Source: Mucilaginibacter paludis DSM 18603
Lineage (GTDB): Bacteria > Bacteroidota > Bacteroidia > Sphingobacteriales > Sphingobacteriaceae
DNA length: 64,000 nucleotides
NCBI RefSeq assembly: GCF_000166195.2
Contig: NZ_CM001403.1
Location: 434,001-498,000 of the forward strand
Reading direction: 5' to 3'
The notes beneath the pieces are model-generated. The model was not told the DNA's origin. It saw only the letters and a list, made by a program, of their open reading frames with translations, and ran no database searches. Below, one piece after another: positions 49,442 to 57,244 of this stretch; position 1 is the first letter of the stretch; each line of letters opens with the position of its first letter. Both the position numbers and the translations under genes were made by a program.

Positions 49442-51796
49442 ATGAAAAACCAAACCCTCCAATACTTCCAACCGCCTGAGCATTACTTTTGGCGTTGGGC
49501 CGAAAACGGCAACGTGCTGGAGTTTAAAAACGGCAGCACCATTGCTTACCGCGAAGATTTTGTTTTTATACTGAAGGCTTTATCGCTTCCGGCGGATATC
49601 CACGCGGGTACTATCCTGCTGTTGCTTTGCGCCTGCAAGGAAGATTTTGATAACCTGTTTCAGCTGCAAGGCACACTGCACCAGTTAAGCCTTAATACCG
49701 GGTTTGAGGCCCCCGAATATAAATTAGCTGCCGGTTTAACCCACAAAGCCTTTGCCTTTTTAAAACTGGTGAATAACCTGCCTATGGTGTATCGCTCGGG
49801 CACCAAGCGGATAGCGCTGTGCCAGGCGGTGCTGGAGCATGGCAGCCAAACCGACTGGAACCACACCCACGCCATGTTACAGTTGTTTAACAGTGGGGAG
49901 TTGGATCATTTGATTTTTAACGAATACCGCAAGTTTGATTTTGCCGATCTTTGGTCGGATTTAAATCCGCTGGTGATGGCCCTGGAGCAGTTTCCGGATG
50001 TGGAGGCGCTTGAGCTGAAGCTGCGCACCGGCATCAACGCCCTACCCGCCCCGGCCAAAATAGCATTACCCGCCCCTGAACCGGAGCAGGACGACTTGAT
50101 GGGCCAGCTAACTGCCGACGCGAACACCGCGGGCATCGCCTGGCTGGCGCGAAAAGTGATGGCGGCGCTCAACATCCCCATGCATTTGAGCGGCAGTAGT
50201 GATCAGTCGGTCGGCGGCGTATCTGATATCAGCAACCGTGGTCATTTCGACAAGCTGTTATTAAGCGAGCTCGCCCAGGACGATTTATTGCTCACCGCCC
50301 GCTTAGCCCATAACGAAGCCCTGTTTTTGCAGCGCGAACAATTACCCGCCAACCAGCAGCAGCAATGGAACGTATTGCTGGATACCACCTTAAAAATGTG
50401 GGGCCTGCCCCGTGTTTTTGGGCTGGCAACCGCCCTGGCCTTTAGCCAAAGTAAAAAGCAGGGCCATATGCAGGCCTGGGCTCTGGGCGGCAAGCAAACC
50501 AGCGCGATGGATCTGGCTACCAAGGGCGGCATCATCCACACACTCGAACAGTTGGACGCTGCCCTGCATTGCGGCCGACAGCTGCACCAACTGCTTAGCA
50601 CGCAAAAGGATAAAAACCAAAAATATATTTTAATTACCGGGGAAGGTTACCGCGAGGATGCCGCTTTTATGACAGCCTTTTTACAGGTGCGAGACCGGCT
50701 GGATTACCTGGCCGAGGTTAGCCGCACCGGCCATATTGCCCTTTACCACCTTACCGGTAAAAGGCACAAGCTGGTTAACCAGGCCTTAATTAACCTTAAC
50801 GAAGTTTTATTTACCAGTTATAAGTCCATCAGCAAAAAAAACAAAGGGACTGGCTTGCCCGCCATGCTGGCTGCTGATCATTTCCCGCTGTTGTTCCCGG
50901 CTTCAAAAATCAAACTGAAGCATGGCAATACCTTTAAGCTGAGCAACAACCGGGTGGTGATGATTACCCGCGATAACCGGGTGCTGTACTGGACAGATAA
51001 AGGCAAAGGCGCCATAGAGCTTGTTGATGTAATTAGCAACGGCAGCTATTACTGCGGCGAAAACGGCACCTACCTGTTTATCCTGGTGAGTCAGTTTAAG
51101 TGCATCGAAATTTACCAGGTTGATACCAACAACTGCAACACCATGATACACCAAACGGAAGATGTGTATGCAACAGAGGTACGCTACGTGGATAACCTGT
51201 TTTATATTAAAACCAGAACCGATGTAATAACCATCGACCCGATGACGGGCCGACGCCTGCCGGGCAGCCTGGACGCAGACGTGTTTAAGCAACCGCCCGT
51301 TATGCTGGAATTCGAGATATTAAACCACATTAAAAAAATAATTAATAACGGCTATTGTGTAATTAACTCGGCCAAAAGCATTTACCTGCATACTGGCGGG
51401 CGGCTGTTTATTGATAGCCACGGGCTTGAAGTTAAAAGCGGCAACTACCTATTTTTAACCGAAAACAAACTGGCCGCCATTGAGTGGACCAAGCCCGTTG
51501 GGCAAGAAAACATGGTGGTTGAGCACCTGCCTAATTTAAAATTCACCAAATTTACCTGGCCAAACGGCAGCCAAATGGTTTTAGATTCGCGCGGTTTACT
51601 TCACTTAAAAAGCGCCGATAGCAGCCTAACCGAACTAAGCCTGCTGCTGGTACTTGATAAACCTACCGCCTGCTGGGCAGCCGATGGCACGGTATGCGGC
51701 TCGCCTTATTTTTTGGGGCCGGGCGCAACCACGGTGTTGCCGCCGGGTCAGTTTTATCAACAATACATTCAACCCTTTATTGATGCGCTAAAGTAA
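49442..51796 (+). CDS. vWA / beta-propeller fusion protein of the ternary system
   Basis: A 784-residue protein. The N-terminal 200 residues are helical. A vWA-like domain (about 250-470) has GGVSDISNRGHFDKLLLSEL, DDLLLTARLAHNEALFLQRE and the MIDAS-position block VLLDTTLKMWGLPR, with Asp314. The usual DxSxS is changed to D-T-T-L-K, so metal binding may be weak. From about residue 510 repeated short beta segments (FKLSNNRVVMITRDNRVLYW, SNGSYYCGENGTYLFILVSQ, DVYATEVRYVDNLFYIKTRT) form a likely propeller. It is the expected vWA partner of the MoxR ATPase. The next gene begins 1 bp after the stop. Confidence 0.78.
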   Translation: MKNQTLQYFQPPEHYFWRWAENGNVLEFKNGSTIAYREDFVFILKALSLPADIHAGTILLLLCACKEDFDNLFQLQGTLHQLSLNTGFEAPEYKLAAGLTHKAFAFLKLVNNLPMVYRSGTKRIALCQAVLEHGSQTDWNHTHAMLQLFNSGELDHLIFNEYRKFDFADLWSDLNPLVMALEQFPDVEALELKLRTGINALPAPAKIALPAPEPEQDDLMGQLTADANTAGIAWLARKVMAALNIPMHLSGSSDQSVGGVSDISNRGHFDKLLLSELAQDDLLLTARLAHNEALFLQREQLPANQQQQWNVLLDTTLKMWGLPRVFGLATALAFSQSKKQGHMQAWALGGKQTSAMDLATKGGIIHTLEQLDAALHCGRQLHQLLSTQKDKNQKYILITGEGYREDAAFMTAFLQVRDRLDYLAEVSRTGHIALYHLTGKRHKLVNQALINLNEVLFTSYKSISKKNKGTGLPAMLAADHFPLLFPASKIKLKHGNTFKLSNNRVVMITRDNRVLYWTDKGKGAIELVDVISNGSYYCGENGTYLFILVSQFKCIEIYQVDTNNCNTMIHQTEDVYATEVRYVDNLFYIKTRTDVITIDPMTGRRLPGSLDADVFKQPPVMLEFEILNHIKKIINNGYCVINSAKSIYLHTGGRLFIDSHGLEVKSGNYLFLTENKLAAIEWTKPVGQENMVVEHLPNLKFTKFTWPNGSQMVLDSRGLLHLKSADSSLTELSLLLVLDKPTACWAADGTVCGSPYFLGPGATTVLPPGQFYQQYIQPFIDALK

Positions 51797-51797
51797 T

Positions 51798-54509
51798 ATG
51801 CAACTGCAATTAAAATATACAGAAAACACAAACCAGCCTGTAACCGGGGCATTTGTACCGGGCCACACGCCCCAGGAGTGGTTTACGCAGATGAATGTTT
51901 GGCAAACCGATTTGCAAAGCCTGCAATGCTTTATAATGCCGCAAAGCATCGGCGTTAACGCTGCTGCAGGTTTATTTGTGCGGTTTGCCGCCGGGCAGGT
52001 GCCGCCAGCGCAACTTATCCAACATCCGTATACGCAAATTAACCCTAAGCTTTTCATCCCCGTAAGGGCATCACTCCATCCTGTGGTAAGCGCCGCCGAA
52101 TTAAAAGCCCTGCTGCTGTGGGATGTGCAGGTATTCCATCCAGCAATAGGCCTGGTGGGCTTTGAGCGTACCGACGAGCTCGATTTGGCCTCGCTCATCC
52201 AACTGCCTGCGGCCCGGCCCGCCAACTGGGGTTTGGCACATCCTGGTTTACCGGCAGCGCCGCCGCTGCGCTCCATTAGCCTGGAGGCTGATGATAGCGA
52301 CGATATATTGGATGCCCTTAAGGATGAGGATGTGGGCAGCAAGCCCCTTACCGATATACCTGCCGCCCATGCCCGGCAACCTGGCCGCGGCCGGGTTGTT
52401 AGCTGGCTCATCCAACTGGCGCTGTTGATGCTGCCGGGGCTGGCCTTGATAGGTAAATTACTATGGGCCTTGTTTGCTTTTATATTTAAACCCCGGCCCG
52501 GCAATACAACCCCGCTTGCCAAATGGTTTAAAAAAATAGATCAGCAGATTAGCCAAAAGCTGGATGACCTGATGAAACAGCGCGACAGTGAGTTAAAGCG
52601 CCTGATGGATCTGTTTGATAACAATACCGACGAGGCCCTGCAATACGCCATCCCGCTCAATAGCCCCTACCTTAACCGGGGCAAAGGGCCGCAATCGGGC
52701 AAGCTTACACGCCGCTCCGTGCAGTTTAACCTGCGTAACCTGGGTGGCGGCCAGGCCGTTGATGGCTGGGATGTGGATGCCTATTCCGTGCAGCTAAGGC
52801 AACGCTATATGCAGGCCGCCAACGATGCCATTGCCCGTGGCGATCATAAAAAAGCGGCTTACATTTATGCCCATCTGCTGGGCGATTTTTACTCCGCCGC
52901 CAATACCCTGCAACAGGGAAAATATTACCGCGAAGCCGCCGCCCTGTACCGCGACCATTTAAAGAGCGACCGCCAGGCCGCCGAATGCCTTGAAAAAGGC
53001 GGACTGCTTACCGAGGCCATCCCCATTTATATCGGCCTTAATCAATTAGAAAAAGCCGGCGACTTGTTTACCGTATTGGGCCAGCAAGACCAGGCCTTTA
53101 AATACTACGACCAAACCGTGGCCGAATACACTGCCGGGCACAATTACCAAAAAGCCGCCGCCATTAAGCTTGATAAAATGCAGCAGCAGGATGAGGCCCT
53201 CGGCTTATTGCTGCAAGGCTGGCAGCACACCAACGATGCCGAAGGCTGCCTCAAAAAATATTTTGAGCTGCAGCACCAGGCCGATGATAGCCAGCTGCCA
53301 CAGCAAATAAAACAAGTGTACGCCGCCCAGGTATCCCGCGCTAAAAAAACGCCTTTTTTAACCGTATTGGCCGCCGTTAACCAGCAATACCCCGATGCCC
53401 GCCTGCAGCAAACCGCCCTGGGCATTGCCTACGATATTGTTAACCAACAAACCGAACTGGGCGATACCAGCGGCCTAAAGCTGCTGAGCAAATTTATACC
53501 CAACGATAGCCTGCTGGCAGCCGATGCCGGGCGCTTTATTAACCAGCACCTAAAAGTGGCGCCGGTAAAACCGCGTGCCATATACCTCGACATCCGGAAG
53601 GATATGGTGTGGCTCAGCATGTTAACCTATCACGATCAGCTATTGGGTATTGGCCTTAAGGGCGATGAGCTGCTCCTACTGCGCGCCAATTGGCAAGGCA
53701 AGGTAAGCTACCAATATTTAACCAACAAGTGTTCCACCACCTCACTTTGGCTACTGGCCGACCAGGACCTGTCCGACCATGTGTGGATAGCGGGCGAACA
53801 GATACCCCAAAACATTGACCAAAAACTGGAAGCCTACTCGTATTTTGAGCGGGAGTTCGGGCTAAAAACACTGGACTGGCTGCCCCGGCAGGCATTAACC
53901 TATTGCCTAAACGGCAATAAAGGGATAACTGTGCTTCAGCATGCCCAAGGTTTAACATTTTCTGATTTTAGCATTACCGGTCAGCTCATAGCCAGTCACC
54001 CCTGTAATACGCCCACCAGTGAATCGCTCGACCAGCGCGGCTTGAACTTCAGCAATCGGGGCATGGTATGGCGCAATAATCACTTTTATTTATTTACCGG
54101 CCAGGTGCTGCTGCGCTATGCGCCCGGCGGCCCGCTGGAAGAACTGGATGTAGCGAGCCCCATTTTACAAATGGACGTAACCGGCCAGCACACCGCGTTA
54201 AAAATAGCACTCCGCACCGAAGCCGGCTGCCTAATAGTAACACCCAGCCTAAAAGGAATGAACATATCGAGCACCCTGTTTGCCACCGGTATGCACAGCA
54301 CCAACATTAAACTGCTCGGCAACAACCGCCTGGCCGTTGCCGAAGGCAACCGTGCCGAAATATTTAACATAACCCACCAAACGCCCGAATCAGAACACAG
54401 CATCACCACCGAATACCCAATTAAAGGCATCCTGGCCATCCCCAAACGCAACCACTGCGCCTTTTTAGAAATTAACAACCGGGTGTCGGTGTATGATATG
54501 GGGGAATGA
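51798..54509 (+). CDS. Membrane-anchored helical-repeat / beta-propeller protein of the ternary system
   Basis: A 903-residue protein. An N-terminal domain (1-190; LFIPVRASLHPVVSAAELKA) is followed by one strongly hydrophobic stretch (about 200-230, SWLIQLALLMLPGLALIGKL), a basic/coiled segment, then TPR-like helical repeats (about 335-520: KKAAYIYAHLLGDFYSAANT, KAGDLFTVLGQQDQAFKYYD). The C-terminal third (about 590-903) reads as a second beta-propeller (DMVWLSMLTYHDQLLGIGLK, HFYLFTGQVLLRYAPGGPLE, IKLLGNNRLAVAEGNRAEIF). This is the large bpX-type subunit that would tether the MoxR/vWA pair to the membrane. No nuclease or other effector motif is visible. Confidence 0.75.
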   Translation: MQLQLKYTENTNQPVTGAFVPGHTPQEWFTQMNVWQTDLQSLQCFIMPQSIGVNAAAGLFVRFAAGQVPPAQLIQHPYTQINPKLFIPVRASLHPVVSAAELKALLLWDVQVFHPAIGLVGFERTDELDLASLIQLPAARPANWGLAHPGLPAAPPLRSISLEADDSDDILDALKDEDVGSKPLTDIPAAHARQPGRGRVVSWLIQLALLMLPGLALIGKLLWALFAFIFKPRPGNTTPLAKWFKKIDQQISQKLDDLMKQRDSELKRLMDLFDNNTDEALQYAIPLNSPYLNRGKGPQSGKLTRRSVQFNLRNLGGGQAVDGWDVDAYSVQLRQRYMQAANDAIARGDHKKAAYIYAHLLGDFYSAANTLQQGKYYREAAALYRDHLKSDRQAAECLEKGGLLTEAIPIYIGLNQLEKAGDLFTVLGQQDQAFKYYDQTVAEYTAGHNYQKAAAIKLDKMQQQDEALGLLLQGWQHTNDAEGCLKKYFELQHQADDSQLPQQIKQVYAAQVSRAKKTPFLTVLAAVNQQYPDARLQQTALGIAYDIVNQQTELGDTSGLKLLSKFIPNDSLLAADAGRFINQHLKVAPVKPRAIYLDIRKDMVWLSMLTYHDQLLGIGLKGDELLLLRANWQGKVSYQYLTNKCSTTSLWLLADQDLSDHVWIAGEQIPQNIDQKLEAYSYFEREFGLKTLDWLPRQALTYCLNGNKGITVLQHAQGLTFSDFSITGQLIASHPCNTPTSESLDQRGLNFSNRGMVWRNNHFYLFTGQVLLRYAPGGPLEELDVASPILQMDVTGQHTALKIALRTEAGCLIVTPSLKGMNISSTLFATGMHSTNIKLLGNNRLAVAEGNRAEIFNITHQTPESEHSITTEYPIKGILAIPKRNHCAFLEINNRVSVYDMGE

Positions 54510-54527
54510 GTTTAGGTACGGGGGGTT

Positions 54528-54606
54528 GGTTGAAAGTTGGAAGGTTGAAAAGTTGGAAGGTTGTAAAGTTGGAAGGTTGTAAAGTTGGAAGGTTGAAAAG
54601 TTAGGT
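54528..54606 (+). repeat. Tandem GGAAGGTTG repeat
   Basis: About five units of GTTGGAAGGTTGWAAA in a row, starting 19 bp after the ternary-system stop codon. There are no spacers, so it is not a CRISPR array. Confidence 0.8.
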
Positions 54607-54626
54607 TGTTGCGCATTAACAAAAAA

Positions 54627-54730
54627 GCGGCGGGAAAGCGCGATTCCCCTCTCGAGAGGGGCGGAGGGGTGTGTACTATGCGAGCGATAAGTAATTGCGC
54701 AAAGTTCGTCGCGAGTGTACCGCAAGCCTC
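54627..54730 (+). repeat. R8 cassette-flanking repeat, copy 1
   Basis: GCGGCGGGAAAGCGCGATT, the 16-bp palindrome CCCCTCTCGAGAGGGG (54646-54661), GCGGAGGGGTGTG, then TATGCGAGCGATAAGTAATT and GCGCAAAGTTCGTCGCG (54677-54714). Confidence 0.75.
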
Positions 54731-54842
54731 ACTCGTGCAACCAAGCAGTCTATATGCTTAGAGATACATTCACAACGTGTAGCCACGCGTTCAAGAAGCT
54801 CCGTTAATCAGAGTTCAGGAGTAAAACCTAAAAAAGTAAATT

Positions 54843-55127
54843 ATGCATTGTTTTGAAAGTAAAGAGATCATTAAGATTTTCTTTGATGAGTTAATTAATT
54901 ATGATAATGCGGAAGAATTATTTGAAAGATTTGAAGCTAATTTAAATGCGAATCTTATCGAGAAAATTGATGGACCTTATTCAAGAATTTGGATAATCTC
55001 CATTCAAGACGTTATATTTAAACTTGTTATTGATGAAGATTATGGAAGTATGCTTGTTGGAGAGAGCGATGAGGCAATTTTTAAGGCAAAGGAAATTTAC
55101 AGTGAGCTTGAAAAATTCATACATTAA
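54843..55127 (+). CDS. Small acidic protein in a repeat-flanked cassette
   Basis: A 94-residue, strongly acidic protein (MHCFESKEIIKIFFDELINY .. YGSMLVGESDEAIFKAKEIY). The core IDGPYSRIWIISIQDVIFKL-VIDEDYGSMLVGESDEA reads as a small alpha/beta fold of the size and charge of immunity or inhibitor proteins. I do not recognise a family. The gene is markedly more AT-rich than its neighbours and sits alone between two direct copies of an R8 segment, so it looks horizontally acquired. No toxin gene is adjacent. Confidence 0.6.
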   Translation: MHCFESKEIIKIFFDELINYDNAEELFERFEANLNANLIEKIDGPYSRIWIISIQDVIFKLVIDEDYGSMLVGESDEAIFKAKEIYSELEKFIH

Positions 55128-55131
55128 TAAA

Positions 55132-55410
55132 CACTACCGCAAGCAACCTCGCTTTGGGATGCAAGTAGCGTTGGGATGTTCTATGCAAGCGACAAGTAAT
55201 TGCGCAAAAGTTCGTCGCGCGCAGAAACACACCCCCTGCAGCCGCACCGCCTAACCCACCCCCTCTCAAGAGGGGAGTCAACCAAACAGGTTCATAATCA
55301 ATAAAATAAACGAAAAAAAGCGGAGGGAAAGCGCGATTCCCCTCTCGAGAGGGGCGGAGGGGTGTGTTCTATGCGAGCGATCAAAACGTAGGCTAATCAG
55401 TTCGGCGAGA
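55132..55410 (+). repeat. R8 cassette-flanking repeats, copies 2 and 3
   Basis: Copy 2 (55133-55225) has ACCGCAAGCAACCTCGC, TATGCAAGCGACAAGTAATT and GCGCAAAAGTTCGTCGCG. Copy 3 (55317-55392) has GGGAAAGCGCGATTCCCCTC, the palindrome CCCCTCTCGAGAGGGG (55339-55354) and TATGCGAGCGATC. Between them are CCCCCTCTCAAGAGGGG-type inverted motifs. Confidence 0.7.
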
Positions 55411-55463
55411 GATTAAACGCACCGCACCCGCACCCGCACTCACCGCCCTGCCATCCGAGAGAC

Positions 55464-55920
55464 CAATCCGGCCAGCCGGAAAAGACAGGGATGACGTTTG
55501 AAAAGCATCTTAAACTATGTCATTGAGGAACCCACCGGGCCTCACCCCGGAAAAAACAGAGATGACGTTTGAAACCTGTAGGCTATTTTGCGCGGACAGG
55601 AAATGTGCGCAAAGGCCTGACTGCACGCCGGGCCGGGAGCTGGGCCCGTGGGCGGAAGGATCGGGCAGTCTTGATTTTATTCACCTGTGTTTGTTTTTTT
55701 TAGATGTTCATGAGCTCCCTCCGGTCGGTTTTTGGTTACTTTTTGTATCAAGACAAAACTGCGTAGCATTCATTCACACCAAAAACAAACAATAGTGAAT
55801 AACGTAACTAGCCCTTCCCGCGGCGATTGAGCGGGCCGATGATTTAAATTAAGAATACTGATTATCAGAGCAAAACAGACGCACTGATAGTCAATAACTT
55901 AAGAAGACGTCATTATAAAG
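55464..55920 (+). repeat. R1 modular interspersed repeat, copy E (M1, doubled left end)
   Basis: The left end is present twice (ATCCGGCCAGCCGGAAAAGA at 55466 and ACCCCGGAAAAAACAGAGAT from 55550), then the GACTGC..GCAGTC hairpin. The M1 module has arms TTATTCACCTGTGTTTGTTT and AAACAAACAATAGTGAATAA. The right module (CCCGCGGCGATTGAGCGGGCC to GACGTCATTATAAAG) completes it. The 92-codon open frame across it is a translation of the repeat. Confidence 0.8.
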
Positions 55921-56030
55921 TACGAGGGAACTCCTCCGAGCGATAACTCTACTCCATTAAAAAGCCCTAAAGCATACCTGGCTCGCGCAAAAGTTCCCTC
56001 GTACCTCGGGATGACATAGTTTTATAGAGC
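55920..56030. repeat. R2 palindromic element copy
   Basis: GTACGAGGGAACTCCTCCGAGCG .. CGCGCAAAAGTTCCCTCGTACCTCGGGATGACA. The two ends are inverted, and it abuts the right end of R1 copy E. Confidence 0.7.
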
Positions 56031-56106
56031 CGCTAAAAAAGAAACACCAATCAAAAAAATACCCTCAAAAACCACACCATTCATATTATTTAATATTTAA
56101 ACATAG

Positions 56107-56177
56107 TTTTCCTACATGGATTTGAACCACAATCTTCCGGACCAAAACCGGACGTGCTACCGTTGCACCATAGGAAA
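56107..56177 (-). tRNA. tRNA-Gln (anticodon UUG)
   Basis: On the minus strand acceptor arms TTTCCTA / TAGGAAA pair. The D-arm GTGC/GCAC, anticodon stem TCCGG/CCGGA with loop TTTTGGT (anticodon TTG) and T-loop TTCAAAT are present. The T stem has G-U pairs. The AT-rich acceptor is unusual for a chromosomal tRNA-Gln. Confidence 0.85.
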
Positions 56178-56296
56178 TTATAAAAGCACACACCGCAGCC
56201 AGCGCCACAAACTTACCGCCCGCTACATGTTGCCAACTCCGCAGTTAAGGCATAATTACGACAAGCAAACACCATACCTCAAACCATCACCACCAG

Positions 56297-56369
56297 TGGA
56301 AATAAAAGGACTTGAACCTTTAACCGACACCGTATAAGGGTGCTACTCTAACCATTGAGCTATATTTCC
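56297..56369 (-). tRNA. tRNA-Ile (anticodon UAU as read)
   Basis: 73 nt on the minus strand. Acceptor GGAAATA/TATTTCC, D stem GCTC/GAGT, anticodon stem GCACC/GGTGT around CTTATAC (anticodon TAT), T stem AAAGG/CCTTT with TTCAAGT. It would read AUA directly. In most bacteria that codon is read by a modified CAU tRNA, so this isoacceptor is rare. Confidence 0.85.
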
Positions 56370-56373
56370 AGTG

Positions 56374-56446
56374 TAGGGTAAGCGGGACTCGAACCCACAA
56401 CCTCATGCTCCCAAAGCAAGTAATCTGCCAATTGATATATTACCCT
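56374..56446 (-). tRNA. tRNA-Pro (anticodon UGG)
   Basis: 73 nt on the minus strand, 4 bp upstream of the Ile gene. Acceptor AGGGTAA/TTACCCT, anticodon loop TTTGGGA (anticodon TGG), T stem GTGGG/CCCGC with TTCGAGT. The D stem and anticodon stem each carry one mismatch, so it is somewhat degenerate but still foldable. Confidence 0.8.
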
Positions 56447-56451
56447 AAAAC

Positions 56452-56486
56452 AAAAAATCCCCTTAGACGATCTAAGAGGATTTTTT
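56452..56486 (-). terminator. Hairpin with T/A tails upstream of the tRNA cluster
   Basis: Arms AAAAAATCCCCTTAGA and TCTAAGAGGATTTTTT pair with one mismatch around CGA. The run of T on either strand makes it bidirectional. On the minus strand it lies between a 17-codon frame (56572-56519) and tRNA-Pro. Confidence 0.7.
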
Positions 56487-56724
56487 GAAGTTTATATTTT
56501 TTTATCAATACATACCCATCACCCCTGATCAATCAGTTGCGGAAATTGGCTTTGTATTTGTATTGTTTTCATGCTGCAATAATACAAATTATATTTAAAT
56601 AAAAAACATTTTATTAAATATTTTTTATTTAGTGTAGTAAGGTATAAAATCATCGCCTCGGGGTATACTATCCACAGAAACCGGTTCTTGCCTCTCCCTT
56701 CCTGCATCTTGTCTCTTATATATA

Positions 56725-56806
56725 GGGCGTTGCCTCCGGCCCGCGCTATCCGCTTATACTGCGCAAGCCTTAGCCACGGGCCGGTATCCGCTCCTATCGC
56801 TAACGC
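56725..56806 (+). repeat. R3 interspersed repeat, copy 4
   Basis: GGGCGTTGCCTCCGGCCC .. CTTAGCCACGGGCCGGTATCC .. GCTAACGC, nearly identical to the copy at 31755. A short R6 tract (CTTCCTGCATCTTGTCTC) precedes it. Confidence 0.8.
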
Positions 56807-57244
56807 TGCACAACAGGTTAATCATTGGGGAAGTCAATTGAGTTATCAGTTAGAAAGTTTAAAAAGTTGCGGCTTATGCAAAAATACATCCTTTAATAAA
56901 CAATTCTTAAAAAGTGGCAGCGGCATCTGCTGATAGGGAAATCCATTTGCTAATAATTATAGGCCCACTCGGCAGCAAACCAACCTTGCTTTGCACTGGC
57001 AATCAATCCGCAGCAATTTTAGCAGCAATAGCTTATTAATAATTTCCTGTATCTGTATTGTGCTGGCCATGTTCAATATCAAACCTCATCATAAGCAAAA
57101 AATCAAGCCTTTATTTTTCACATCCTCAATTTATTTTATATATTTATTACATATAATTAAAAATATAACCTACAAACCAGCAAGTTGCATAATAATTAAA
57201 ATAATTAATTAATATCATATCAAACCCTAACCAAATTACATTTT
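56807..57244. other. AT-rich intergenic region
   Basis: About 440 bp between R3 and the secreted-protein gene. Poly-A/T and ATTAATTAAT-like runs increase toward the gene start. No gene, hairpin or recognised repeat is seen. It presumably holds the promoter. Confidence 0.4.

Noticed and set aside
51788..52522. 244-codon open frame on the minus strand
   Set aside because: It is antisense to the 903-residue ternary-system gene and is Ser/Arg/Gly-rich shadow sequence.
54528..54606. Regular short repeats that could suggest a CRISPR array
   Set aside because: The units are contiguous GGAAGGTTG variants with no unique spacers, and no cas genes are in the window.
55517..55795. 92-codon open frame on the plus strand
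   Set aside because: It translates R1 copy E; the same peptide fragments (CAQRPDCTPG) arise from copies A and C, so it follows the repeat and not a gene.
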